Positions 33,808 through 43,000 of a DNA stretch of 64,000 nucleotides are shown here, piece after piece; position 1 is the stretch's first letter; the number at the start of each line of letters is the position of its first letter. The translations under genes were made by a program, and so were the position numbers. The notes under the pieces were generated by a model. The model saw only the letters and a list, made by a program, of their open reading frames with translations, did not search any database and had not been told where the DNA came from. The DNA is taken from contig SIBG01000003.1 of assembly GCA_009695305.1 (NCBI GenBank), positions 1 through 64,000 on the forward strand. Direction: 5' to 3'. This stretch comes from Opitutus sp. (lineage in GTDB: Bacteria > Verrucomicrobiota > Verrucomicrobiia > Opitutales > Opitutaceae).

Positions 33808-36800
33808 CTAGGCGGCGCTCGGGCGGCGACGCGTAATCCACAGCGCGCCCGCGAGCAGCGCGGCGCCGAGCGCGCTGAAGGCCAGGTGGCGTGGCCAGTT
33901 TTTCGGCACGTAGCGGAAGGTCACGTGGTGGTCGCCGGCGGCGGCGACCACCACCCCCTTGAACGCGTGGTTCAGCCGGACGACCGGAGCTTTCTGGCCG
34001 TTCACCTCGGCTCGAAAATCGCCGGCCCAATAAGCTTCACTGAGCACAATGACGCCGGCGCCCGTGGTGCGCACATCGAATGACGTCGTGTTTTCCGTGA
34101 GCCGATAGTGCGTCGCCGGCACCAGCGCACGGCTGCGGAGGTCACGCGCAATGGTCAGCAACGCGGGATGTCCGGCGAGCTCGCTCCGTTGCGCGGCTGC
34201 GAACGGACGACCGTCGCCGCCCCGGATTTTTTGCACGAAATCCGCCGGCTGGTCGTAAACGTCGAGCCGGTCGGTGAAGAACGCGCGGGGCCACGCGGTG
34301 GGGCTTTCGTAGATGTCGAGGTCGGCGACTTTCACGAGCGTGAGCGCGCGGCCGAGCAGGCTCTGGTCGCTCGCGAGGTCGAGATACCAGCGGACGTTGA
34401 GCGCGTCGAAGAACGGCCGCGCGGCGGAGACGTTGGCCGGCTCGACGTTGAGCCGCCAGTCCCAGATCCGTTCGACGCCGGACACGCCGACGAGTTCGCG
34501 CAGCCACGGGTTCACCAGGGCGTCGGGGCCGTGGATGGACTCGAGGCCGTAGACGCCGTTCCAGCCAGGAAAGAAATTTCCGTGCAACCCGAATCCGCGG
34601 CCCGGCTCCCGCGCCTGAGCCGAGCGCAGCCACTCCATCGCCGGCGATCTTGCCTGGAAGTTCACGCGCACCGTCGGGTGCGCGACGTAGTTGTCATACC
34701 CGACCGAGCGCGCGTGCAGGCCGGTGCGCCAGAGCATGATGACCAGACCGAGGGCGAGGACGAGGGCCAGGGCGGGGGTGAGGGCCGACCGCTTGAGCGC
34801 GCGCCGCGCGGCCCACGCGACGGCGAGCGTCGCCGTCAGCAAAAGGCCGAGCTCGCCCCACACGAAGGCGCTCACCGGCAGCACCTGGCCGGACTGCAGC
34901 AGCGAGACCGCCGAACCTGCGCCGAAAATCTGCCGATGGGCGGCCTGCCGGAAAGCGATCCATGAAAAGACCAGCGCGAACAGCAGCAGCCCCGCCGCCG
35001 CGAGATCGCCGCGGCCCTCCGGGGTGCCGAGCCGCCGCGCGGCCTGCGCGAAGCCGACGCCCGCCAGCACCGACCACAAGACGAGCAGGGCACAGGTGAA
35101 CGTGTTGTCGAGGTGCGCGACGTTGCTGAGGAACGGCAACTGCACGATCCACGCCGCCGGGATGAGGCCGAAGGCGAGCGCTAGCGGCACCAGGGCGGTG
35201 GCGGCGAGGGCGGTGGCGGCGCGATTCGCAAAATTGAGCCGCAGGGTGGCGAGAAAATAGAGGAGTCCGCAGAGAATCACGAAATTCACCGAGGGGTTGA
35301 ACGTCCGCTCCTCCGTCATGATCGGCCGGTAAAAAAGTTCGTCGAACGCGCCGAGCATCACGCCCGGTTGAATCTGAAAGGCGCTGGCGGCGTTGTAAGC
35401 CGTGTAGGAGTTTTTCAGCGTGCCGAGAAACGTCGCCCACACGGGCGCCGTGAGCAGCACGAAGACCACCCCGGCCCCACCGAGCGCGGCGAGTTTGCCG
35501 AGGCGGGCGCGCCACGGGGCGTCACTCGCCAGCAGCACGCCGGCGCCGGAAAAATTCATGCAGAGGAGCAGCATGTAGGCTTCCTTCGCCGTGCCGCTGT
35601 TCATCAACGCGAGATTGGCGAGCACGAGCGCGGCGGCCCAGCGGGTGGTCGCCCGGAAGTTTTCGGACTGGGCGACCCGCACCCACGCGTAGAGCGCCCA
35701 GGGCGCGTAGCACACGCTGAAAAACGCGGGGTGGTTGAACCGGTAAAAGAAAAAGCCGAAGAACGGGGCGGAGACCGCCACGATCAATGCGGCGGGGGTG
35801 TGCCGCGCGACCGCGAGCACCAGCAGGCCAAGGCCGGTGGCAAACAGCCATTTGGCGACGAGGTATTTGAAATCCCAGGCCCAGGCGGCGCCGTTGGCGG
35901 CGATGACGAAAAAGTGGAGCGGGTCGCCGAACATCGACTGGCCTTGCCCGAGGAGCGGCGTGCCGGCGGAGTTGTAGCGGTTCCACAGCGGCAGTTCGCC
36001 CTGGCCGAGGGCGCGATGCTGCATCATTGAGAGCGGCACGTGCGACCACATGATGGCGCCAATGTCGGAGCCTTTGACGTCGGTCGTTACATCACTCGTG
36101 TAACCGGGGAGCGTCGGAAAATTTTCGTAGAGCAAGATCGTGCCTAAATTGGGCGACACGTAACTTTTGCCGAGAAACACGACGGGATACGCGCTCGCGA
36201 TCACGGCGGCGGCGGCGAGGAGGGCCACGGCGCGGCCGGGTCGCGCGGCGAGCCAGCGGCTGGCGGCGGCGAGCGAGGCGCGCAGGCGGGGCGCGCGATC
36301 GAGGGCGGACAGCAGCGCCACGAGCGCGGCGAAGACGAGGAGCGCACGCGGAAAAAATCCGTGCGTGAGTTCACCCCACGTCGCGACCACGGCCAGGGGT
36401 GGGGCGAACTCGACGTTGAGCTGGGGATCGTTGGCCCCGGGAGTCACGATGGCCTCAAGCCGGCCGCCCACCTCGCGCAGCGACTGGAGCTGTTGCCCGG
36501 CCTTGAGTTCAGAAAACGCGATGGAGCGGACCACGCGGCCGGTTTCACTGACGACGCGCAGCGACTCGATCGTCACCGTGCCGTCGCGGTCGATCGGGTC
36601 GAAGCGAAACGCGCGGTAGTGGCCGGAGGGCAGCGGGAGGCGGCAGAGCGTGGGTGTGTCGCTGCGCGCGAGGGTGGCTTGCGAGGCGTCGGTTTCGCTG
36701 AAGCCGGCGCCGCCGTCGTAGTAAAGTTTCACGTGCCCCGCCGCCGTCGAGGCCAGCCGCGCCTCGAGGGCAAAGAAGGCGGAACTGGTTTTGGCGACCG

Positions 36801-36873
36801 GAAGGAATGGCACGACCACGACGGCGCTGAAAAGCGCAGCGACGAGCAGGGCCGGGAGCGAAAAATACCTCAT
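33808..36873 (-). CDS. YfhO-like membrane protein, 1021 aa
   Basis: Begins with a signal-anchor helix ('LLVAALFSAVVVVPFLPVAK') and a soluble loop, then about a dozen membrane segments between about 165 and 720. A GT-C-like periplasmic block lies near residues 255-315 ('LYENFPTLPGYTSDVTTDV', 'ELPLWNRYNSAGTPLLGQGQ'). A C-terminal beta domain follows that ends 'FKGVVVAAAGDHHVTFRYVP' plus a final helix. This is the YfhO (PF09586-type) layout. YfhO proteins are linked to glycosylation of surface polymers such as teichoic acids. At 1021 residues it is longer than usual. The 256-base gap upstream (36874-37129) holds palindromes C and D. Confidence 0.7.
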   Translation of the reverse strand: MRYFSLPALLVAALFSAVVVVPFLPVAKTSSAFFALEARLASTAAGHVKLYYDGGAGFSETDASQATLARSDTPTLCRLPLPSGHYRAFRFDPIDRDGTVTIESLRVVSETGRVVRSIAFSELKAGQQLQSLREVGGRLEAIVTPGANDPQLNVEFAPPLAVVATWGELTHGFFPRALLVFAALVALLSALDRAPRLRASLAAASRWLAARPGRAVALLAAAAVIASAYPVVFLGKSYVSPNLGTILLYENFPTLPGYTSDVTTDVKGSDIGAIMWSHVPLSMMQHRALGQGELPLWNRYNSAGTPLLGQGQSMFGDPLHFFVIAANGAAWAWDFKYLVAKWLFATGLGLLVLAVARHTPAALIVAVSAPFFGFFFYRFNHPAFFSVCYAPWALYAWVRVAQSENFRATTRWAAALVLANLALMNSGTAKEAYMLLLCMNFSGAGVLLASDAPWRARLGKLAALGGAGVVFVLLTAPVWATFLGTLKNSYTAYNAASAFQIQPGVMLGAFDELFYRPIMTEERTFNPSVNFVILCGLLYFLATLRLNFANRAATALAATALVPLALAFGLIPAAWIVQLPFLSNVAHLDNTFTCALLVLWSVLAGVGFAQAARRLGTPEGRGDLAAAGLLLFALVFSWIAFRQAAHRQIFGAGSAVSLLQSGQVLPVSAFVWGELGLLLTATLAVAWAARRALKRSALTPALALVLALGLVIMLWRTGLHARSVGYDNYVAHPTVRVNFQARSPAMEWLRSAQAREPGRGFGLHGNFFPGWNGVYGLESIHGPDALVNPWLRELVGVSGVERIWDWRLNVEPANVSAARPFFDALNVRWYLDLASDQSLLGRALTLVKVADLDIYESPTAWPRAFFTDRLDVYDQPADFVQKIRGGDGRPFAAAQRSELAGHPALLTIARDLRSRALVPATHYRLTENTTSFDVRTTGAGVIVLSEAYWAGDFRAEVNGQKAPVVRLNHAFKGVVVAAAGDHHVTFRYVPKNWPRHLAFSALGAALLAGALWITRRRPSAA

Positions 36874-36938
36874 GCGTGAGGCGCAGTCTCGACGATCGCG
36901 TGGGTCGGCGACAAGGAAAAGGTAGGGCCAGCTGCGGG

Positions 36939-36963
36939 GTAGGGCAGGGTCTCCGACCCGCCC
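36939..36963. repeat. Palindromic element C (GTAGGGC family)
   Basis: GTAGGGCAGGGTCTCCGACC followed by CGCCC. The arms GGGC-A-GGGTC and GACCC-GCCC pair with a single unpaired base. It starts with the same GTAGGGC as elements A and B read backwards. Element D lies 120 bases further right in the opposite orientation. Confidence 0.75.
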
Positions 36964-36983
36964 GAAACCGGCCCAATATTTTC

Positions 36984-37001
36984 ATCCGCGGATTTCGCGG
37001 A
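36984..37001. repeat. ATCCGCGGATTTCGCGGA intergenic motif
   Basis: ATCCGCGGATTTCGCGGA at 36984-37001 closely matches ACCGCGGATTACGCGGAT at 39987-40004, both in intergenic spaces after large membrane or methyltransferase genes. The words CCGCGGAT and CGCGGA repeat. Probably a degenerate dispersed motif; no function can be read. Confidence 0.4.
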
Positions 37002-37083
37002 GGAAGCGGAGGAAGGCACGCGCGGCGAAAATCTCTTCGAGCGATTGGAGCGAGGGGTGGTGGCGGGAATCCGAGGTGGGCGA

Positions 37084-37107
37084 GGGCAGGTCGGAGACCA
37101 GCCCTAC
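37084..37107. repeat. Palindromic element D (GTAGGGC family, inverse orientation)
   Basis: On minus it reads GTAGGGCTGGTCTCCGACCT followed by GCCC, the same build as element C (GTAGGGC, stem, TCTCCGACC, GCCC). It lies just before the terminator at 37120. Confidence 0.75.
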
Positions 37108-37119
37108 CTCGGACAGCAT

Positions 37120-37145
37120 AAAAGGCGCGTCAGGGATGACGCGCC
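37120..37145 (-). terminator. Terminator overlapping the stop codon of the 625-aa membrane protein gene
   Basis: Perfect 8-bp stem (37124-37131 with 37138-37145, six-base loop). On minus it is followed by UUUU (A-run 37120-37123). The TGA stop codon of the gene at 37130 lies inside the stem-loop. Confidence 0.8.
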
Positions 37146-39007
37146 CGACCCAGCAACAGCGCCGCGAGGGCGAGCACGAAGATGGCGCCGCCGGCGAGTG
37201 CGGTGAGGAGCGGGCCGTTTTTCACGGCCTGCCACGCGAGGTGGGAGAGCGGGCCCATCTCGACGGGCGCGCTGAAGGCGAACCAGCAGGCTGGGACGTC
37301 GGCGCGGGCGACGACGACGAAGGGCGCGCGCGGCGCGCGCACGTAGGCGGCACGCCACGCATCGCCGGGCACTTTTGTTGGCCGGACGTCGGCGAGCAGC
37401 GCACGAGTGCGGGCGTCGCGCAGTTCGAGCGCGACGGTGGCTTCGCCCAGGTGGCCCGCGGTTTCGAATTTCAGCCAGCTGCGCAGTGGCGCCATGATGG
37501 GCGCGCTCGTCCACTCCGCCGCGGTGGTGGCGTTGAATGAACCCCATGTCGTGCGCGCCACGAGTGGCGGGGTCGTCGGAGAAAGTCCGCGATGCGGGGC
37601 GGTGGGGAGTTCTGATTGCACCGAGTAGTTGTCGAGGAAGCCACCGCCGAGGGGACTGGCCGGTGCGAGTGAGAGGGGCACGCGAACGGAGGCGGGCATG
37701 AGTGCGCGGATGGCGGAGGGGGCGATGCGCGCGGCGAATCCGTCGACGCCGGGATACGGCAGCGCTGGCTCGCGGCGCAGCCTCTCCATGTCGCCGGTGG
37801 CGAGGTAGCGTTGCGTGACTTTTTCATCGATGCGCAGTTCCGCGGCAATGGGTCCAAGATCGTCAAACGCCTGCACGATGTGGTCGTGGAGGCCCCAGGC
37901 GAGGAGCCCGAGCCAACCGGCCGCGAGCCCGCCGCTGACGAGCCGCCCGGGCCAAGCGGAGGCGGCCGACACCCACCGCGCCAGCGCGGTGGCGTTGATG
38001 ACGAGACCGACGACGCAGGTGTCCATGTAACGGTTCGCCGGCCACTCGGCCCCGGCGCCACGGGCGTAAGCGGCGGCGGCAAACTGGAGCAGCACCCACC
38101 CGCCGATGGCGACCAAGGCGCGTTCGCGCGGATCGCCCGCCGGACCAGCCCGCCAGACGCGCGGGACGAGCCAGACCCACGGGGTCCAGGCGAGCACGGC
38201 GAACGGCGCGAACTTGATCACCGGCCATTGCAGGCTCCGCCAGAACGACAGGAAGAGATCGTGGACGCTGTGCGCCTTCAGCGCGGTGTGATAAGAGACC
38301 TCGACGCGCAGCGCGACGCCCACCGCGATGACGAGGGCGGTGGCGGTGAGCACGGGCAGGCGGTCGCGCCAATTCCGATCGCGGAGCGCCTCGACTCCCG
38401 CGACGCCGAAGACCACCGCGGCGGCGAAAAATCCGGACCCCATGCTGATCAGCGCGAGAATCGCGCAAGCGAGGCCGATCCACCAGCGCGGCGACCACGG
38501 CTTCGCCCCGAGGAGCAGCACGATCGCCGGGAGCGAAAACCAGAGCAGGAAAAACTGCTGGGAATGAAAACCGCTGATAATGTTCTGCCACGACACTGGA
38601 AGGGCAGTGAGCGCGGCGATGATCACAAACAGCGCGGCGCGGGCGAGCGGAAGTGTCGCGATCCGGCCGAGCCACACCCATGCGAAGGCGACGAGGCTGG
38701 CGTGCAGCAGGGCGTTGACGGCGCATTGCAGGCGCGCGTCCCACTGGCCGTTGAGCTGCGCTTCGACGAGGCCGAGGAGCTTGGTGGGAAAGATGCGGTG
38801 CTCGTTGTGCGGGATAAAAAGATCGCGCACGTGTAGGCGGTGTTCGCCGAAAGGCTGCAGGACGTAGAAGCCCTCGGCGTCCCACTGATCCCAGTTGGCC
38901 AGGTCCGAGCCGTAGCGATCGACGACCGCCCACTTCGCTCCGACGACGAGGAGGAAGAGGCTCAGGGCAAACGCCGGAGTGAGCAGGCGGCGTGCGAGGA
39001 AGATCAT
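37130..39007 (-). CDS. Large polytopic membrane protein, GT-C-like, 625 aa
   Basis: Starts with a membrane helix ('LLTPAFALSLFLLVVGAKW') followed by a long loop with acidic residues ('YGSDLANWDQWDAEGFYVLQ' near residue 32, then 'HNEHRIFPTKLLG'). About nine membrane segments follow to residue 385, then a soluble region (about 390-600) and a last helix. The D-x-x-D-x-E pattern in the first external loop is like GT-C enzymes using polyprenyl-phosphate sugars. No family could be named. It follows the methyltransferase gene at 39014 (starts 6 bases apart from its stop), so the two are cotranscribed. The stop codon is inside the terminator hairpin. Confidence 0.6.
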   Translation of the reverse strand: MIFLARRLLTPAFALSLFLLVVGAKWAVVDRYGSDLANWDQWDAEGFYVLQPFGEHRLHVRDLFIPHNEHRIFPTKLLGLVEAQLNGQWDARLQCAVNALLHASLVAFAWVWLGRIATLPLARAALFVIIAALTALPVSWQNIISGFHSQQFFLLWFSLPAIVLLLGAKPWSPRWWIGLACAILALISMGSGFFAAAVVFGVAGVEALRDRNWRDRLPVLTATALVIAVGVALRVEVSYHTALKAHSVHDLFLSFWRSLQWPVIKFAPFAVLAWTPWVWLVPRVWRAGPAGDPRERALVAIGGWVLLQFAAAAYARGAGAEWPANRYMDTCVVGLVINATALARWVSAASAWPGRLVSGGLAAGWLGLLAWGLHDHIVQAFDDLGPIAAELRIDEKVTQRYLATGDMERLRREPALPYPGVDGFAARIAPSAIRALMPASVRVPLSLAPASPLGGGFLDNYSVQSELPTAPHRGLSPTTPPLVARTTWGSFNATTAAEWTSAPIMAPLRSWLKFETAGHLGEATVALELRDARTRALLADVRPTKVPGDAWRAAYVRAPRAPFVVVARADVPACWFAFSAPVEMGPLSHLAWQAVKNGPLLTALAGGAIFVLALAALLLGRARHP

Positions 39008-39013
39008 GGCTCG

Positions 39014-39976
39014 CTAGCGGGGCGGCTCGGCCATCTCGCCCTTGGGATACATGTCGCGGGCGACGACCTCGAGCGGCACCGGCCAGGTGAGGGTGGTCTC
39101 GGAAATCTTCCGCACGATGGACGACGAACCGAGGAAAGCGGGGTGATCGGGCATGAGCCGCGTGACGGGATTCGCGCGCAGGGCGTGAATGCGGGCCGGC
39201 TCACCGCACCCGGCCTCCACCACCTCGAAGCCGCTGGCGCTGTTAAAAAACGTCTGCCACGAGTAGCGGGAGAAGCGCCAGAAATCCCACGGATCTTCGT
39301 GCACCGGCCAGGTTTGGTGCGACTGCGTGAACACGATGCCACCGGGCACGAGCACCCGGTTCAGCTCGAGCGCGACTTTCCAGGGCATGGCGAGGTGCTC
39401 GAAGACCGAGAAGGAAAACGCCGCGACGAAGCGGCCGGAGCCGAAAAGTTTCCCGAGCTCATGCGCGTCGCCGACGAGGTCGACGTTGGGGCCGGGCAGA
39501 ATGTCCAGGCCGACATAGTCGAGTTGGCGCGGCACCATGTCGCGCCGCGTGATGGCCGAGCGGGCGCGGGAGCCGATTTCGAGCACGGTGCCCGAAGGCA
39601 ACTGATGGAGCGCCTCGACGAAATGGACCCAGCACGCGTGAAACGGATCGCCGTCGTTGGAGTTGCGCAGCGCGCCTTCGCCGACGAGCACGGCGTGATC
39701 TTCGAGGGTGAAGCGCAGCGAGAATTCGCGACCGATGGCCTCGGCGGGCAACGTGAGCCATTCGTCGAACCGGCAGTGCGTCGCGGCCGGATCGATCGCC
39801 GCGGCGACATCGGCGCTGGAGAGGCCGAAGCTGACGAGCGGAACGACGGTGGCGGGTTCGGGGAAGACCGCCTCGACCTTGACGATGCGGGGCGAGGCCT
39901 GAAAGCACCAGCCGCGCACGCGCATCCGATCGAAGTAAGCGGAGCACTCATCGATTTTCCAGTAGGGGGAAGGCAT
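39014..39976 (-). CDS. SAM-dependent methyltransferase with N-terminal beta domain, 320 aa
   Basis: The first 115 residues are beta-rich ('FDRMRVRGWCFQASPRIVKV' near residue 14), with an 'RGW' motif that also occurs in the middle domain of the 1327-residue glycosyltransferase upstream. The methyltransferase core follows: 'GTVLEIGSRARSAIT' near residue 128, 'YVGLDILPGPNVDLVGDAHE', 'FVAAFSFSVFEHLAMPWKVA' near residue 182 and 'LNRVLVPGGIVFTQSHQTWP'. This SAM core (methyltransf_11-like) is slightly shorter than usual in motif I. The 89-base gap to 40066 contains the motif ACCGCGGATTACGCGGAT. Substrate unknown. Confidence 0.75.
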   Translation of the reverse strand: MPSPYWKIDECSAYFDRMRVRGWCFQASPRIVKVEAVFPEPATVVPLVSFGLSSADVAAAIDPAATHCRFDEWLTLPAEAIGREFSLRFTLEDHAVLVGEGALRNSNDGDPFHACWVHFVEALHQLPSGTVLEIGSRARSAITRRDMVPRQLDYVGLDILPGPNVDLVGDAHELGKLFGSGRFVAAFSFSVFEHLAMPWKVALELNRVLVPGGIVFTQSHQTWPVHEDPWDFWRFSRYSWQTFFNSASGFEVVEAGCGEPARIHALRANPVTRLMPDHPAFLGSSSIVRKISETTLTWPVPLEVVARDMYPKGEMAEPPR

Positions 39977-40065
39977 GAAATTTTTTACCGCGGATTACGC
40001 GGATAGCTCTGAGCTTTCCCGTCTTGCTCCGCCCCAGCCGCGCAGTCCGTGGTCAAATAATTTTG

Positions 40066-43000
40066 TCACGCCAGCGGTGGCCAGGGTCGGGGAGGGACGG
40101 CGAGGGAGAAATCGTTGATCGTGAGGGTGAGGTTGAGGTTGTAGGCGGGGTCGTTCGCGAGGGCGTCGCCCCACTTCGCGGTGATATACTCGACCTCACT
40201 GCGGAAACGGTCGCGTTTCTCGAGCGTGTCCTCGGCGCCGCGGCTCGCGCTCTCATGGTGATAGAGCTCGGCGTAGGGCGTCCAGAAATTCCAAAACCCG
40301 GCAGCGCGGACTTTCAGGCAGAAATCGATGTCGTTGAACGCGACCTTGAGCTGGCCTTCATCGAGGCCGCCGACCTGCTGGTAAAGCTCGCGGCGGATGA
40401 CGAGGCAGGCGGCGGTAACCGCGGAGAGATTTTGTTGGAGCAGGTTGCGGTGCGCCTGGCCGGCGGCGCCGCGGGGGTGCGTCTGCCACGGGTGCGCGGC
40501 GACACCACCGATGCCGAGGATGACGCCCGCGTGCTGGATGCGATCGTTCGGATAGTAGAGCTTCGCGCCGACGCAGCCGATCTCGGGGCGCACGGCCTGG
40601 CTGACCATCTCGTCGAGCCAGTCGCCGTGGATGACCTCGAGATCGTTGTTGAGGAGGCCGATCACGGGTGCCTCGGTGTGGGCGACGGCGTAGTTGTTGA
40701 TCGCGGAGAAATTGAAATCGCCCGCGTAGCGAATCACGCGGCAGCGTTCGCGCGCACGGAGTTCATCGAGATAGGCGATGGTCGCGGGATCTTCGGAGTC
40801 GTTGTCGACAATCAGAAGCTCGAAGTTCGGATAGCTGGTCTTTTCGAGGAGGCTCTCGACGCAGGGCTTGAGGAAATTGAGGCGGTTACGTGTCGGGATG
40901 ATGAGCGAGACGAGCGGCGCGGGATCGGGCAGCGGGTAGTGGACGCGCCAATAGGAGCCCTTCGTGGGCGAGAGCGTGGCCGTGACGCCGATGCGGGTGA
41001 AATGCTCGGCGATGACTTTTTCCGCGGCGGACGTGGCGTAGCTCTTCGCGCCGATGAGCATGGCGGTGGAGCCGGGCACGCTGCGCCAGTGATAGAGAAT
41101 TTTTGGAATGTGGCGGATGCGGTCCGGCGCGGAGCGCTCGATGGCGCGCATCGCGAGGTCCCAATCCTGCGAGCCCTCGTAGCCGACGCGAAAGCCGCCG
41201 ACCTCGCGCACGAGCAGCGTGCGATAGACGCCGAGGTGGCTGATGTAATTCTGGACGTTGTAGAGATCGGGATTCCAGTCGGGCTTGAAGTAGTGGTCGT
41301 AGCGGTGGCCGTTCTCGTCGATTTTGTCTTCGTCGCTATAGACGAGGTCGGCGTCGGGATGCGCCTCGAGTTCGAGGGCGACGCAGGCGAGGGCGTGCGG
41401 GCGGATTTCGTCGTCGTGATCGAGCAGCGCGATGAACTCGCCGTGCGCGAGGGCGAGGGCGGAGTTCGAGGTGGCGGAGATGTGGCCGTTAGTTTCACGG
41501 AAGACGACCTTGATGCGCGGATCTTTTTTCTGGTAACGCTCGAGGGTTCGGCGGACGTGCGGTTCCTTCGAGGCATCGTCGGCGATGCAGAGTTCCCAGT
41601 GGTCGTAGAGCTGGCGGCGGACGGACTCGATGGCGGCGACGAGCCATTTCTCGGGCGTGTTGTAGGTGGGCATCAACACCGAGATGAGCGGGCGCTTTTT
41701 CAGGCCGGCGAGCTTCCGGCGGATGTGGTCGGCGTCGTCGGGCGTGAGCGTGTCGTAGGCGGCGACCCACGCGGCATAGGAGTTGGGCGGCGGCGGTGGC
41801 GCTTCGGCGGTGCGCTTGATCGTGCGGGCGTGAACGACCTGCCAGGCGCCGGACTCGTCCTGCGCCTCGATCACGAGCACGCGGGTGCCGAAGCGCGGCA
41901 CGTCGAGCTTGAGAATCCAACCGCAGCGTTCGGCGCTCGGGTGATCGCGGAAATGATCGAGGACATCGAGACGCTCGAGGCCGTATTCGGCGGGAATCGT
42001 GAGTTCACCCAGCCGGGCGCGGATGGCGCGAAGCGGCGCGCGATCCTTGCGGAGCGACCAGCCGCGGACGTTCAGCGTGGGCGGAATCATGCCCCAGTCC
42101 TGCGGGTAGTCGATGTTGCCGAAGAGCTGGTCCGAGACCGGCGGCGGGGCGGGCTGATCGAGCCACGCGCGGCGCAGGGCGCGGAGCGGCGAGGTGGCCT
42201 TCCACGAGAACGACGACTGCATCGTCGCGATTTTTTCGTCGCGCGAGCGCGTGAGGGCGTGGGCGTGCGCGAGCCGGCCGGCGGCGGCGGCGCGCTCGGC
42301 TTCGAATTGGGAGTGGAGGGCGGCGCGGTCCTCTTCGTGGGCGGCGCGGGCGGCGGTGGTTTCGTCGCGGGAGAGGCGCAGGGCCTCCTCGGTTTGGGCG
42401 AGCAAATCCTTCAACGCAGCGATTTCGACGTCGGCGCCGATGATGGCGTTTTCGTAGGCGGTGACCTGCACGCGCGCGGTGCGGAGCAACACCTCCGCCT
42501 GATCGCGACGCACTTTATGCTTGGCGACATCGCGGGCCAGGTTGTCGGCATGCGCCTGGGTCATGTCGCGCGCCTGCTCGAGCCCGGTGGCGTGCTGGCG
42601 GGCGGCGGCGAGGAGATCCTCGATATTCTTGATGTGCTGCTGCGTGAGCTGTTCGCGTGAGAGGACAGCGTCGCGTTCAGTGCGCACCTCGGCGATCCGG
42701 CGGGCGGCGCTGGTCTCGATGCTTTGCTCCAATTGGCGGACGATGTGGGCGAGCAACTCCGTATCGGTGGTGAGGGCGGCGGCGTCCGGGCCGAGCGCCT
42801 CGGCAGCGTGGCGCACGCGGACGGCGAACAGCACGGCCTCGCTCGCGGTGGGGTCGTGCGCGAGCGACCAGTCGTTCGCTGGCGGGCGCTTCAGTGAGGC
42901 GGCGTAGAACGCGGCGAGCGTGCGGGTGTTGGCCGCGAGATCGAAATGTTCGTGCGCGAAGGCGGCGGCGTTTTTGCCAAGCTCGGCGCAGAGCGGTGCG

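Noticed and set aside
40024-42660. 878-codon plus-strand frame opposite the triple glycosyltransferase
   Set aside because: Low-complexity antisense frame; the minus strand contains ordered GT motifs.
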